Source: an uncultured Ideonella sp.
GTDB taxonomy: Bacteria; Pseudomonadota; Gammaproteobacteria; Burkholderiales; Burkholderiaceae
Length of the DNA stretch: 14,254 nucleotides
Direction of reading: 5' to 3'
Assembly (NCBI GenBank): GCA_946479475.1
Contig: CAMLGG010000133.1
Span: 1-14,254, forward strand
This document shows, one piece after another, positions 7,559-14,254 of this stretch. The notes below the pieces were generated by a model. The model had not been told where the DNA came from. It saw nothing but the letters and a program-made list of their open reading frames with translations, and ran no database searches. Position 1 is the stretch's first letter; each line of letters starts with the position of its first letter. The position numbers and the translations under genes are program-made.

Positions 7559-9561
7559 TGACGCCCCTGCCCGAGCCCCGCATCGCCGTCTACCAGCGTT
7601 GGCTGGCCGAACGCCATGGCCTGCAATTCGCACGTCATGAAGACCTGTGGCGCTGGTCGGTCACCGAGCTCGACGCCTTCTGGCGCTCGATCTGGGACTT
7701 CTTCTCCATCGAGTCGCGCGTGCCGCCGGGCGTGGCCCTGGCCGATCGCCGGATGCCCGGCGCGCGCTGGTTCCCCGGCGCCGAGGTGAACTATGCGCGG
7801 CAGGTCCTGCGGCATGCCCAGGCGGACGAGGCCGCGGGCCATCCCGCCATCGTCTGGGCCGACGAGCCGATGCTGCGCGCGGGCCAGGTCCGCGAGATGG
7901 GCTGGATCGAGCTGCGCGACCAGGTGCAGGCGCTGGCGGCCTCGCTGAAGTCGCTCGGCATCGGCCGCGGAGATCGGGTCGTCGCCCTGCTGCCCAACCG
8001 GCCCGAGACGGTCGTCGCCTTCCTTGCGGTGGCGAGCGTCGGCGCCATCTGGTCGGTCTGCTCCCCCGACATGGGGCCGGTGGCGGTGCTGGACCGCTTC
8101 CGCCAGATCGAGCCGAAGCTGCTCTTCGCGGCCGACGGCTACCGCTTCGGCGGTGCCGAGCACGATCGCCGGGCGCTCGTGGCGCAGCTCATCGGCGGCC
8201 TGCCTTCCCTCGCGCATGTCGTGGACGTGCCGGTGCTGGGCCTGCCGGCCGAGGCGGCGCAGGGCATCGCCCGCCATCGTTTCGATGCGCTGTGCAGCGG
8301 CCCGGCCCGCGCCGAGCCCGAGTGGCTGCCCTTCGACCAGCCGCTGTGGATCGTCTACTCCAGCGGCACGACCGGCCTGCCCAAGCCCATCGTGCATGGC
8401 CACGGCGGCATCGTGCTGGAGGCGTTGAAGCTCGGCACGCTGCACAACGACGTGGGCGCGTCCGTCGACACCGGCGACCGCTTCCACTGGTACAGCTCGA
8501 CCGGCTGGATCATGTGGAACTGCCAGGTCGGCGGCCTGCTGGGCGGCACCACGATCTGCCTGTACGACGGCTCGCCGGCGTCCTGCGACGGCACGGCCGA
8601 CTGGTCGCCGCTGTGGCGCTTCGCGGCGCTGGCGCGCTGCACCTTCTTCGGCGCTGGCGCGGCTTTCTACGCGAGCTGCCTGAAGGCCGGCGTCGAGCCG
8701 CAGCAGCTGGGCGACCTATCAGCGCTGCGCGCTGTCGGCTCGACCGGCTCCCCGCTTGCGGAGGACAGCTACCGCTGGATCTGGGATCGCCTGCCGAAAG
8801 TGCAGGGGCGTGACATCTGGATTGCGTGCATCTCGGGCGGTACCGACTTCGCCGGGGCCTTCATCGCCGGCTCGCCCACACTGCCCCTGGTGGCCGGCGA
8901 GATGCAGTGCCGCTGCCTGGGCGCGGCCGTCGAAGCCTGGAGCGAAGACGGTCGTTCGCTCGTCGACGAAGTGGGCGAGCTCGTCTGCACCGCTCCCATG
9001 CCCTCGATGCCGCTGTACCTCTGGGGCGACGAGAGCGGCGAGCGCCTGCGCGACAGCTACTTCGACATGTTCCCCGGCACCTGGCGCCACGGCGACTGGA
9101 TCCGCCTGGTGCCGCACGAGCAGGCCACCGGCGCGGTCATCTACGGCCGCTCCGACGCCACCATCAACCGCCACGGCATCCGCATGGGGACGGCCGAGCT
9201 CTACCGCGCCGTGGAGGCCTTGCCCGAAGTGCTCGACAGCCTGGTGGTCGACCTCGAGTACCTCGGCCGCGAGAGCTACATGCCGCTGTTCGTCGTGCTG
9301 CGCGAAGGCGTGGTGCTCGATGACGAACTGCGCGGCCGGCTCGTCGCCGAGATCCGGCGGGCGCTCTCGCCGCGCCATGTACCCAACGAGATCCTCGCGG
9401 TCCCGGCCATCCCGCGCACCTTGTCCGGCAAGAAGATGGAGCTGCCGGTGAAGAAGCTGCTGATGGGCGCCGACCCGGCCAAGGTGATGAACCGGGACGC
9501 GATGGCCAACGCCGCTTGCGTGGACTGGTTCGTGGCCTTCGCGGCGAGCCGTTCGGCCTGA
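7558..9561 (+). CDS. aacS: Acetoacetyl-CoA synthetase (acetoacetate-CoA ligase)
   Basis: Cytosolic ANL-superfamily enzyme that activates acetoacetate with ATP and CoA through an acyl-adenylate to acetoacetyl-CoA (EC 6.2.1.16). Its 667 residues match the family length of about 650-670. An N-terminal ACAS_N segment (WSVTELDAFWRSIWDFF) is followed by the phosphate-binding loop YSSGTTGLPKP (267-277). Next come STGWIMWN and the GTDFAGAF block typical of AACS, then GDWIR (from 512), the hinge GRSDATINRHG (530-540) and the C-terminal LSGKKMELPVKK, where Lys625 corresponds to the adenylation lysine. The RDD stop and this ATG overlap (TGATG), with no visible Shine-Dalgarno, so translation probably depends on coupling. 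The product feeds polyhydroxybutyrate, thiolysis to acetyl-CoA or leucine/lysine-derived acetoacetate use. Propionyl- or other acyl-CoA synthetases are less likely given the motifs. Confidence 0.93.
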   Translation: MTPLPEPRIAVYQRWLAERHGLQFARHEDLWRWSVTELDAFWRSIWDFFSIESRVPPGVALADRRMPGARWFPGAEVNYARQVLRHAQADEAAGHPAIVWADEPMLRAGQVREMGWIELRDQVQALAASLKSLGIGRGDRVVALLPNRPETVVAFLAVASVGAIWSVCSPDMGPVAVLDRFRQIEPKLLFAADGYRFGGAEHDRRALVAQLIGGLPSLAHVVDVPVLGLPAEAAQGIARHRFDALCSGPARAEPEWLPFDQPLWIVYSSGTTGLPKPIVHGHGGIVLEALKLGTLHNDVGASVDTGDRFHWYSSTGWIMWNCQVGGLLGGTTICLYDGSPASCDGTADWSPLWRFAALARCTFFGAGAAFYASCLKAGVEPQQLGDLSALRAVGSTGSPLAEDSYRWIWDRLPKVQGRDIWIACISGGTDFAGAFIAGSPTLPLVAGEMQCRCLGAAVEAWSEDGRSLVDEVGELVCTAPMPSMPLYLWGDESGERLRDSYFDMFPGTWRHGDWIRLVPHEQATGAVIYGRSDATINRHGIRMGTAELYRAVEALPEVLDSLVVDLEYLGRESYMPLFVVLREGVVLDDELRGRLVAEIRRALSPRHVPNEILAVPAIPRTLSGKKMELPVKKLLMGADPAKVMNRDAMANAACVDWFVAFAASRSA

Positions 9562-9593
9562 CCCTGCACCGGCGCGGGATTGCGGTCGGCCAC

Positions 9594-9599
9594 CACAAT
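9594..9599 (+). promoter_or_regulatory. Possible -10 element (CACAAT) before the GST gene
   Basis: In the 67-bp gap between the synthetase stop and the GST start, CACAAT is the only AT-richer hexamer resembling a -10. It lies about 30 bp before the ATG at 9629. No matching -35 is visible, so the GST may instead be read through from the upstream operon. Confidence 0.25.
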
Positions 9600-9628
9600 C
9601 GGCCGCTTTCGCAGCCCCCACCGTGCCC

Positions 9629-10342
9629 ATGAAGCAAACCCTTGCCGACTTGCCCATCAACGCCAGGTGGCCCGCACGCCACCCCGAGCGCCTGCAGCTG
9701 TATTCGATGCCCACCCCCAACGGCGTGAAGGTCGCCATCCTGCTGGAGGAACTCGGCCTGCCCTACGAGGCGCACCGGGTGGAGTTCGAGAAGAACGAGC
9801 AGCACTCCGCCGAGTTCCGCTCGCTCAACCCCTACGGGAAGATCCCGGCCATCCTCGACCCGGACGGCCCGGGCGGCCGTCCGCTGGCCCTGTTCGAGTC
9901 CGGCGCCATCCTCTGGTACCTCGCCGAGAAGACCGGCCGCTTCGTCCCCGCCGACCCGGCGCGCCGCTACGAAACCCTGCAGTGGCTGATGTTCCAGATG
10001 GCCGGCGTCGGGCCGATGTTCGGCCAGGTGGGTTTCTTCCACAAGTTCGCCGGCAAGGACTTCGAGGACAAGCGGCCGCGCGACCGCTACGTGGCCGAGG
10101 CGCGCCGCCTGCTGGGCGTGCTCGAGCACCGGCTGACCGGCCGCCGCTGGCTGATGGACGACGACTACACGGTCGCCGACATCGCCGTGTTCCCCTGGGT
10201 GCGCAACCTGGTGGGCTTCTACGGCGCGGGCGAGCTGGTGGGCTTCGCCGAGTACCCCGAGGTGCAGCGCGCACTCCAGGCCTTCGTCGAGCGGCCCGCG
10301 GTCGCCCGCGGGCTCACCATCCCGGCCCCGCGCGCGGCCTGA
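9629..10342 (+). CDS. Glutathione S-transferase family protein, YghU/YfcG (Nu-class) type
   Basis: This 237-residue cytosolic GST-fold protein has a thioredoxin-like N-domain (about 23-105) with LQLYSMPTPNGVKVAILLEE. In the Nu-class enzymes YfcG and YghU the Thr and Asn of this TPN motif (here Thr29 and Asn31) contact the thiol or disulfide of glutathione. The SLNPYGKIPAI and LFESGAILWYLAEK blocks bind the glutathione backbone. The helical C-domain includes the QWLMFQMAGVGPMFGQ helix and the DDDYTVADIAVFPW N-capping motif. Likely activity is glutathione-dependent disulfide reductase or peroxidase rather than classical conjugation (family knowledge). The ATG at 9629 is preferred; a GTG at 9623 would add two residues, and no Shine-Dalgarno decides between them. 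It ends 1 bp from the convergent next gene. Confidence 0.9.
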   Translation: MKQTLADLPINARWPARHPERLQLYSMPTPNGVKVAILLEELGLPYEAHRVEFEKNEQHSAEFRSLNPYGKIPAILDPDGPGGRPLALFESGAILWYLAEKTGRFVPADPARRYETLQWLMFQMAGVGPMFGQVGFFHKFAGKDFEDKRPRDRYVAEARRLLGVLEHRLTGRRWLMDDDYTVADIAVFPWVRNLVGFYGAGELVGFAEYPEVQRALQAFVERPAVARGLTIPAPRAA

Positions 10343-10343
10343 C

Positions 10344-11234
10344 CTAGAACTTCGGCGGCTTGGGCGGCTTGGCCGTGACCACGCCGATGTTCTTGCCGGT
10401 CAGCGGGTCGATGTAGGTGTAGCGCACGCCGCCGTCGCCGCTCGAGACCAGCCGGATCTCGTCGTTGCCGTCGTCGTAGAGGAAGTCGCCCACCCGGGCC
10501 AGCTGGCCCTCCATGCCGTAGCCGGCATCGTCCTGGCCGCCGAAGGATCGGCTCCACAGCGTCGTGCCGTCGAGGGCGAAGGCGGTGACGCTGAAGCCCG
10601 AGGCGTTCACGTCCGCATTGGCCACGTTGTTGTGCCATTGCAGGTTCATCGCCTGGCCCAGCAGCAGCACGCGGCTGCCGCCGGAGCGGGCGACGGCGAA
10701 GCCGGCGGTGGCCATGGGCAGTTCGTCGCAAAGCGCGTACGCCGACTCGAAGGTGTGCGGCGCGCAGGCATCGTTGAAGTGGCCCGGTGCCACGGGCACG
10801 CCGTGGCCGTTGGTCATCTTGTCGGCATCGGCGCCGGCGAACTGCGCCCTGTAGTTGGTGACGTTGGCGCCGCCGCATTGAAAGCGCGCCAGCCGCGGGT
10901 CGGGGAAGGCCCCGCTGGTCACCAGGCTGGCCTTCGGAGGCGCGAGCACGACGTCACTGCCGTCGGCGCTGTAGACCTTGATCTTCAGCAGGCGGCCGAC
11001 GGTGACGAGGCCGTCGCCGTCCGGCCCGTTCACCTGGCAGGCCGCGGCGAGCGACAGCAGCTCCACGCCGGGCCGTGATGGGTCGACGTCGATGTCGGCG
11101 AAGTCGTCGGGAACGCCTGTCCACAGCGGTGTGCTTGGCACCGGCGGCTCGGCGGCCGCCGGCAAGGTGGCAAGGCAGGCCGCGGCACAGGCCAGCAGCG
11201 AGCGGCCCGCGCCGCGCGTGAGGAAGGGGTGCAT
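10344..11234 (-). CDS. Secreted protein of unknown function
   Basis: I do not recognise this 296-residue protein. It begins with a clear Sec signal peptide (residues 1-28, basic start, LLACAAACLATL core, AAA cleavage region). The mature part has four cysteines (66, 120, 157, 169), enough for two disulfides, consistent with a periplasmic or exported location. Several acidic-aromatic turns (DFADIDVDPSRPGVELL near 44-60; GDFLYDDGNDEI near 249-260; SGDGGVRYTYIDPLTGKNIG near 265-284) resemble blades of FG-GAP or quinoprotein-like beta-propellers, but no family can be assigned. It ends in a Lys/Pro tail (KPPKPPKF). The start is secure because a GGAGG lies just upstream. Codon use matches the neighbours. 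It is transcribed alone, convergent with the GST and downstream of the OPT gene on the same strand (134-bp gap). Confidence 0.8.
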   Translation of the reverse strand: MHPFLTRGAGRSLLACAAACLATLPAAAEPPVPSTPLWTGVPDDFADIDVDPSRPGVELLSLAAACQVNGPDGDGLVTVGRLLKIKVYSADGSDVVLAPPKASLVTSGAFPDPRLARFQCGGANVTNYRAQFAGADADKMTNGHGVPVAPGHFNDACAPHTFESAYALCDELPMATAGFAVARSGGSRVLLLGQAMNLQWHNNVANADVNASGFSVTAFALDGTTLWSRSFGGQDDAGYGMEGQLARVGDFLYDDGNDEIRLVSSGDGGVRYTYIDPLTGKNIGVVTAKPPKPPKF

Positions 11235-11240
11235 GGGAAT

Positions 11241-11245
11241 CCTCC
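11241..11245 (-). promoter_or_regulatory. Shine-Dalgarno GGAGG for the secreted unknown protein
   Basis: On the minus strand GGAGG lies 6 bases before the ATG at 11234-11232, fixing the start of the secreted protein. Confidence 0.8.
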
Positions 11246-11270
11246 GGATCGGCGGCGTTGGGCGATGGGC

Positions 11271-11327
11271 CGCCCGCGGCCGGCCGCCGTCGGACCGCGG
11301 GCGACCCGCACGCTAGGCCGGGTGCGG
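11271..11327. repeat. GC-rich inverted repeats in the OPT/secreted-protein gap
   Basis: Two inverted repeats lie in the 134-bp gap. One is a 9-bp pair (cgcccgcgg 11271-11279, ccgcgggcg 11295-11303, loop 15). The other is a 6-bp pair (ccgcac 11306-11311, gtgcgg 11322-11327, loop 10). They sit downstream of the OPT stop and upstream of the secreted-protein start on the same strand. They may act as a weak terminator for the OPT transcript, but neither is followed by a T-run on the minus strand, so an intrinsic terminator is not supported. Confidence 0.35.
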
Positions 11328-11368
11328 CTGCCGGTGAATCCCCAGCTTGGACGATGACGCTGCCGCCG

Positions 11369-13351
11369 CTACTCCATCAGCACGTTGAGGATCGCGTTGC
11401 CGATGCCCATCAGCGCCGAGCCCGAGATCAGGCCCGCGCAGATCGGCTCGGCACCCTCGACCCAGATCTCGTGCTTGCGCGTGCCCGGCGCCTTGTGGCG
11501 CAGGCCCATCAGCCAGAAGATCAGCGCGCCGACGAACATCGCGAAGGTGGACTCCGGCGGCAGCACCACGCCCAGGCCGACCGAAACCGCCGAAAGCCCG
11601 AAGCGGCCCCGGGTGGCCACGCGCGCCAGCTCGATCGCGACGGCCGCGACCACGGCGACGGCCATCGTGATCAGGGCCGACTCGGGCAGGCCGCCGAAGC
11701 CCTTGCCGATGATCTCGGCCACGCCCTTCCACTGCAGGGCGGCAGGGAAGGCGAACTGCTCCGAGACGATGCTGGCGGTGGTGCGCGTGCCGTTCGCGTC
11801 CGGCCGCAGGAACAGCAGGAAGTACAAGGGCACGCAGGCCGACACCCCGGCGACCAGGCCGATCACGTGGCCCATCGCCTGGTGGCGCGGCTTGCCGCCG
11901 AGCATGTAGCCCGGCTTGATGTCGGACAGCAGGTTGGCCGCGTTGGCCGCGATCTCGCCGGTCATGCTGGCCGGCAGCAGGTTGCTGGCCGGGTTGCTGC
12001 GGTCGACCGCGCCGATCGAGAACTGGGTGATCTTCGACAGAGCGCCGGTCGGCGTCCACGAGGTCAATGCCATCGAGTTGGTGCAGATCACCGTCAGCAC
12101 GAAGATCAGCGGCAGCGACAGCAGCGCCAGGCCCATCGGCACGCCGAAGAAGACATGGGTGATCCAGGCCCCGAGCAGGCTCAGGATGGGCACGCCGACC
12201 CAGCTCAGCCACAGCGGCAGCTCGATGTGGGCGAGCGGGTCGGGGCCCGCCGCGGCCTGCTTCGTCGCCGAGCCGCCGCGCAGCGACTTGAACATCGAGG
12301 TGAACAGCTCCGGCTTGGCCAGCAGGCCCACCAGCGAGCCGGCGACCATCATCGCCACGCCCCACCACAGCGACCACTGGTTGACGATCTCGGCGCGCGA
12401 GATGGGCACCGCCTGGCCGTTGGCGAGCACGCGCTGCACGATGTCGCCCCGCTCGATCATGATGGGCGCGAGGACCACGAAGTTGACGAAGGCGCCCAGC
12501 AGGCAGCTGGTGGCCACGGCGATGCCCATCAGGCCACCGACGCCGAGCATGGCCGCGTCCAGCGTGAGGCGCAGGCCGAGCGTGCGGATGTCGGTGTTGA
12601 GAATCTTCAGCGCCGCGCCGCCCGCCTGGTAGTAGTAGGTGTCGAGCCGCTCGTGGATGGTCCAGGGCTCCTTCAGGCCGGCCCACTGGTGCATGCGCAG
12701 GATCTTGAACTGGACGAGCTTCATCCAGCCGTCGCTGATCAGCGCCTGCCAGGTCGCCGTGCCCAGCGCCACGACGCCGAGCAGCCGCGCCTTGAACATG
12801 CCGGCGCCGGCCGCGCCGTGGTAGAGCGCATCCAGCACCACGCCGCTCGCCCGGCCCTCGGGAAAGGGCAGCTGGTCCTCGTTGATGAAGCGGCGCTTCA
12901 TCGGGAACGCGATCAGCACGCCGATGAGGGCGACCACCACGTCCCACACCATGATCTGCCACCACGGCACGATCACGCCGGTGATGAGCATGTAGGCCGT
13001 CAGGCCCGAGATCAGCCACGACACGGTGTAGCCCGCGGCCGTGGCGATCGACTGGGTGCAGTTGTTCTCGAGGATGGTGAAGTCCTTCGCCATCCCGGCG
13101 CCGTTGAGCATCCGGTAGATCGCGAAGGCGAGGATCACGGACGTCAGGCCCACGCCGATGGTGATGCCGGTCTTGGCCGCGATGTACAGCGCCGTGGCCG
13201 CCAGCACCCCGCCGAGAAGGAAGCCGGTGAAGCCCGAGCGCAGCGTCAGCTGCGGCATGTCGCCCCGGTAGACGTTCCTCAGCCACCACTCGTCCTTCTC
13301 GCGGCGGGTCCAGGTGCGGGTCTGTTCTTCGGTCAGTTGCTGCAATGCCAT
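11369..13351 (-). CDS. OPT family oligopeptide/metal-chelate transporter
   Basis: This 660-residue polytopic inner-membrane protein matches bacterial OPT-superfamily members in length. The cytosolic N-tail (1-34) leads into the first helix (about 39-60). The motif ENNCTQSIATAAGYT (95-109) and the conserved LPFPEGRASG (161-170) are hallmarks of the bacterial OPT branch. Many further hydrophobic segments follow, with late blocks NLLPASMTGEIAANAANLLSD, GVVLPPESTFAMFVGALIFW and AGLISGSALMGIGNAIL. OPT proteins are proton-coupled importers of oligopeptides or metal chelates; the substrate of this bacterial branch is not established. The ATG at 13351 was chosen because it begins the conserved N-terminus; no Shine-Dalgarno is visible, and further upstream in-frame sequence is not family-like. 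It is divergent from the ThpR-type gene. Confidence 0.93.
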   Translation of the reverse strand: MALQQLTEEQTRTWTRREKDEWWLRNVYRGDMPQLTLRSGFTGFLLGGVLAATALYIAAKTGITIGVGLTSVILAFAIYRMLNGAGMAKDFTILENNCTQSIATAAGYTVSWLISGLTAYMLITGVIVPWWQIMVWDVVVALIGVLIAFPMKRRFINEDQLPFPEGRASGVVLDALYHGAAGAGMFKARLLGVVALGTATWQALISDGWMKLVQFKILRMHQWAGLKEPWTIHERLDTYYYQAGGAALKILNTDIRTLGLRLTLDAAMLGVGGLMGIAVATSCLLGAFVNFVVLAPIMIERGDIVQRVLANGQAVPISRAEIVNQWSLWWGVAMMVAGSLVGLLAKPELFTSMFKSLRGGSATKQAAAGPDPLAHIELPLWLSWVGVPILSLLGAWITHVFFGVPMGLALLSLPLIFVLTVICTNSMALTSWTPTGALSKITQFSIGAVDRSNPASNLLPASMTGEIAANAANLLSDIKPGYMLGGKPRHQAMGHVIGLVAGVSACVPLYFLLFLRPDANGTRTTASIVSEQFAFPAALQWKGVAEIIGKGFGGLPESALITMAVAVVAAVAIELARVATRGRFGLSAVSVGLGVVLPPESTFAMFVGALIFWLMGLRHKAPGTRKHEIWVEGAEPICAGLISGSALMGIGNAILNVLME

Positions 13352-13393
13352 GGTGTGGGGTGCAAGGTGACGGCCGGGGTCGGGCCGGGCGGG

Positions 13394-13399
13394 ATTGTC
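13394..13399 (-). promoter_or_regulatory. Possible -10 element (GACAAT) for the OPT gene
   Basis: Read on the minus strand, GACAAT lies about 43 bp before the OPT ATG and is the most AT-rich hexamer on that side of the divergent gap. There is no convincing -35, so this is weak. Confidence 0.2.
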
Positions 13400-13407
13400 C
13401 CCGCGGC

Positions 13408-13452
13408 CCACGCGGCTGCGGGCAGGGGGATTCCAGGGGCAGGGCCGCGTGG
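13408..13452. repeat. 9-bp inverted repeat enclosing an 8-bp direct repeat in the OPT/ThpR divergent gap
   Basis: The arms ccacgcggc (13408-13416) and gccgcgtgg (13444-13452) are perfect inverted repeats separated by 27 bp. Inside or abutting them the octamer gggcaggg occurs twice (13420-13427 and 13437-13444), 17 bp apart. The site lies between the two divergent starts, where an operator or a hairpin could act on both genes. The function is inference. Confidence 0.45.
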
Positions 13453-13464
13453 CCTCGCTCAACA

Positions 13465-14013
13465 ATGAGCGCCATGTCCGCCTTGAAGCCACCGTCGCCA
13501 CCGGATCCGGCCCGCCTGTTCATCGCTCTGTGGCCGGACGAGGGCGTCCGGCGGCAGCTGCAGGCGTGGCAGGGCGCGGTGAACTGGCCGAGGGGCTCGC
13601 GCCTGGCGGCCGCGGCAGGCCTGCACGTGACGCTGCATTTCATCGGCGCCGTGCCCCGTTCGCGGCTGCCCGAGCTCGTCCGCGGGCTGGCCGTGCCTCC
13701 CGTGCCGGCCTTCGAGCTGTGGCTCGACGAGTTCGCCGTCTGGCACCACGGCATCGCGGTGCTGCAACCCTCCACGCCCTCGCCCGAGCCGCTGAAGGAA
13801 CTGCACTCGCGCCTGGCCCGAGCCCTGCGCTCGCTGGAGCTGCCGGTGGAGCCTCGCCCCTATCGGCCTCACGTCACCTTCGCGCGTCATGGCCAGGGCG
13901 CGGCGCTGGCCGGTGCTTCGCCGCCTCCGGTGCAATGGAGCTGCGACGGCGGCTACGTGCTCGCCGAGTCGGCGGGCGGCTACCACGTGCTGCAGCGCTT
14001 CGCGTCCGCCTGA
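13465..14013 (+). CDS. thpR: RNA 2',3'-cyclic phosphodiesterase (2'-5' RNA ligase family, ThpR/LigT)
   Basis: This 182-residue cytosolic protein belongs to the 2H phosphoesterase superfamily; E. coli ThpR is of similar length. Both catalytic HxTx motifs are present: HVTL at 54-57, followed by HFIG, and HVTF at 136-139. The N-terminal RLFIALWPDE strand and the PYRPHVTFAR block are typical. The enzyme opens 2',3'-cyclic phosphates on RNA to 2'-phosphates and can join tRNA halves by 2'-5' linkage in vitro; its physiological role is unclear. ATG codons at 13465 and 13474 (MSAMSA) are both possible; neither has a Shine-Dalgarno. The AACAAT just at the first ATG resembles a -10, which would make the second ATG nearly leaderless (speculative). 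The gene ends 12 bp from the convergent next gene. Confidence 0.9.
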   Translation: MSAMSALKPPSPPDPARLFIALWPDEGVRRQLQAWQGAVNWPRGSRLAAAAGLHVTLHFIGAVPRSRLPELVRGLAVPPVPAFELWLDEFAVWHHGIAVLQPSTPSPEPLKELHSRLARALRSLELPVEPRPYRPHVTFARHGQGAALAGASPPPVQWSCDGGYVLAESAGGYHVLQRFASA

Positions 14014-14025
14014 CCCGATCGGCGC

Positions 14026-14254
14026 TCACTCCTCGATGCTCAGGACCCGTCGGATCTCGTCGGTCTTGAAGCCGAGCGCCATCGGGCGGCGCACGCCGGG
14101 CAGCGGCACGACGTCGTAGAGCTCCTGCACCATGCCTTCGATGCGCAGCCAGTGCACCACGTCGCCGCTGCGCAGGTCGATCACCTGCACGCCGCAGCGC
14201 GCCTCGGCGCCGCGCTCGCGAAGCCGCTCGTCCAGCGGCAGGCCGCTGAAGGTC
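14026..14254 (-). CDS. TIGR03032/DUF4915-type protein, C-terminal 75 residues; partial
   Basis: The reading frame enters from the right edge and ends at the stop complementary to 14026-14028. The visible part contains FSGLPLDERL, then RCGVQVIDLRSGDVVHWLRI, then EGMVQELYDVVPLPGVRRP and the ending MALGFKTDEIRRVLSIEE. From memory, this pattern of an FSGLPL start, a Cys-Gly-hydrophobic strand with a D-x-R-x-G turn, and a closing KTDEIRR block matches the C-terminus of the TIGR03032/DUF4915 family. That family is of unknown function and has a probable beta-propeller-like fold. The N-terminal part lies outside the window. It is convergent with the ThpR-type gene. Confidence 0.75.
   Translation of the reverse strand, partial: TFSGLPLDERLRERGAEARCGVQVIDLRSGDVVHWLRIEGMVQELYDVVPLPGVRRPMALGFKTDEIRRVLSIEE

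Noticed and set aside
11271..11327. Inverted repeats as an intrinsic terminator for the OPT gene.
   Set aside because: No T-run follows either stem on the minus strand, and GC-rich inverted repeats are frequent by chance in this base composition; kept only as a repeat.
11258..13468. Plus-strand open frame of about 736 codons opposite the OPT gene.
   Set aside because: Composition is extreme (Arg/His/Gln/Asp/Gly), with no domain or membrane pattern, while the opposite strand encodes an unmistakable OPT transporter.
13389..13986. Alternative frames over the ThpR region on both strands.
   Set aside because: Only the 13465-14013 frame has the two HxTx motifs; the others are Arg/Ala-rich shadows.
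10..14254. Search for insertion sequences, CRISPR repeats, tRNA or rRNA.
   Set aside because: No transposase-like frame, spaced repeat array, tRNA-like cloverleaf or rRNA segment was noticed anywhere in the window.

Overview
The window is very GC-rich DNA with dense, mostly overlapping genes and GC-ending codons. With the family content (tandem ~600-residue family 5 solute-binding proteins, an acetoacetyl-CoA synthetase, a TIGR03032-type protein) this suggests a betaproteobacterium of the order Burkholderiales, perhaps near Rubrivivax/Leptothrix. That assignment is inference; no rRNA or marker gene is present. I see no mobile element, CRISPR array, tRNA or rRNA.

Layout. (1) Positions 1-991, minus strand: a DppB/OppB-type ABC permease, followed through a GTGA overlap by the first codons of the next gene, probably the partner permease, cut by the window edge. 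(2) A 123-bp divergent region (992-1114). (3) Positions 1115-9561, plus strand: a tightly coupled five-gene run. It holds three tandem paralogous family 5 extracellular solute-binding proteins, an RDD-family membrane protein with a long charged, Ala/Ser-rich and coiled-coil insert, and an acetoacetyl-CoA synthetase. Every junction is an ATGA, GTGA or TGATG overlap. (4) A GST of the YghU/YfcG type (9629-10342, plus), convergent with a secreted protein of unknown function (10344-11234, minus) with a 1-bp gap. (5) An OPT-family transporter (11369-13351, minus), divergent from a ThpR/LigT-type RNA 2',3'-cyclic phosphodiesterase (13465-14013, plus). (6) At the right edge, the C-terminal end of a TIGR03032/DUF4915-type protein (minus).

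How they may work together. The left half looks like a split peptide-uptake locus: permeases transcribed leftward, three alternative periplasmic receptors rightward, with the ATPases not in view. The coupling of an RDD membrane protein and an acetoacetate-activating enzyme to the receptors is the least expected part. It could tie import of a substrate to acetoacetate or ketogenic amino acid metabolism, or simply reflect co-expression. The third binding protein appears to lack a usable signal peptide, and a perfect GC hairpin sits exactly where its hydrophobic core should be. This points to either a sequence error or a real change in expression or location. The right half is ordinary housekeeping and accessory content, apart from the unrecognised secreted protein and a nested repeat in the OPT/ThpR divergent region.
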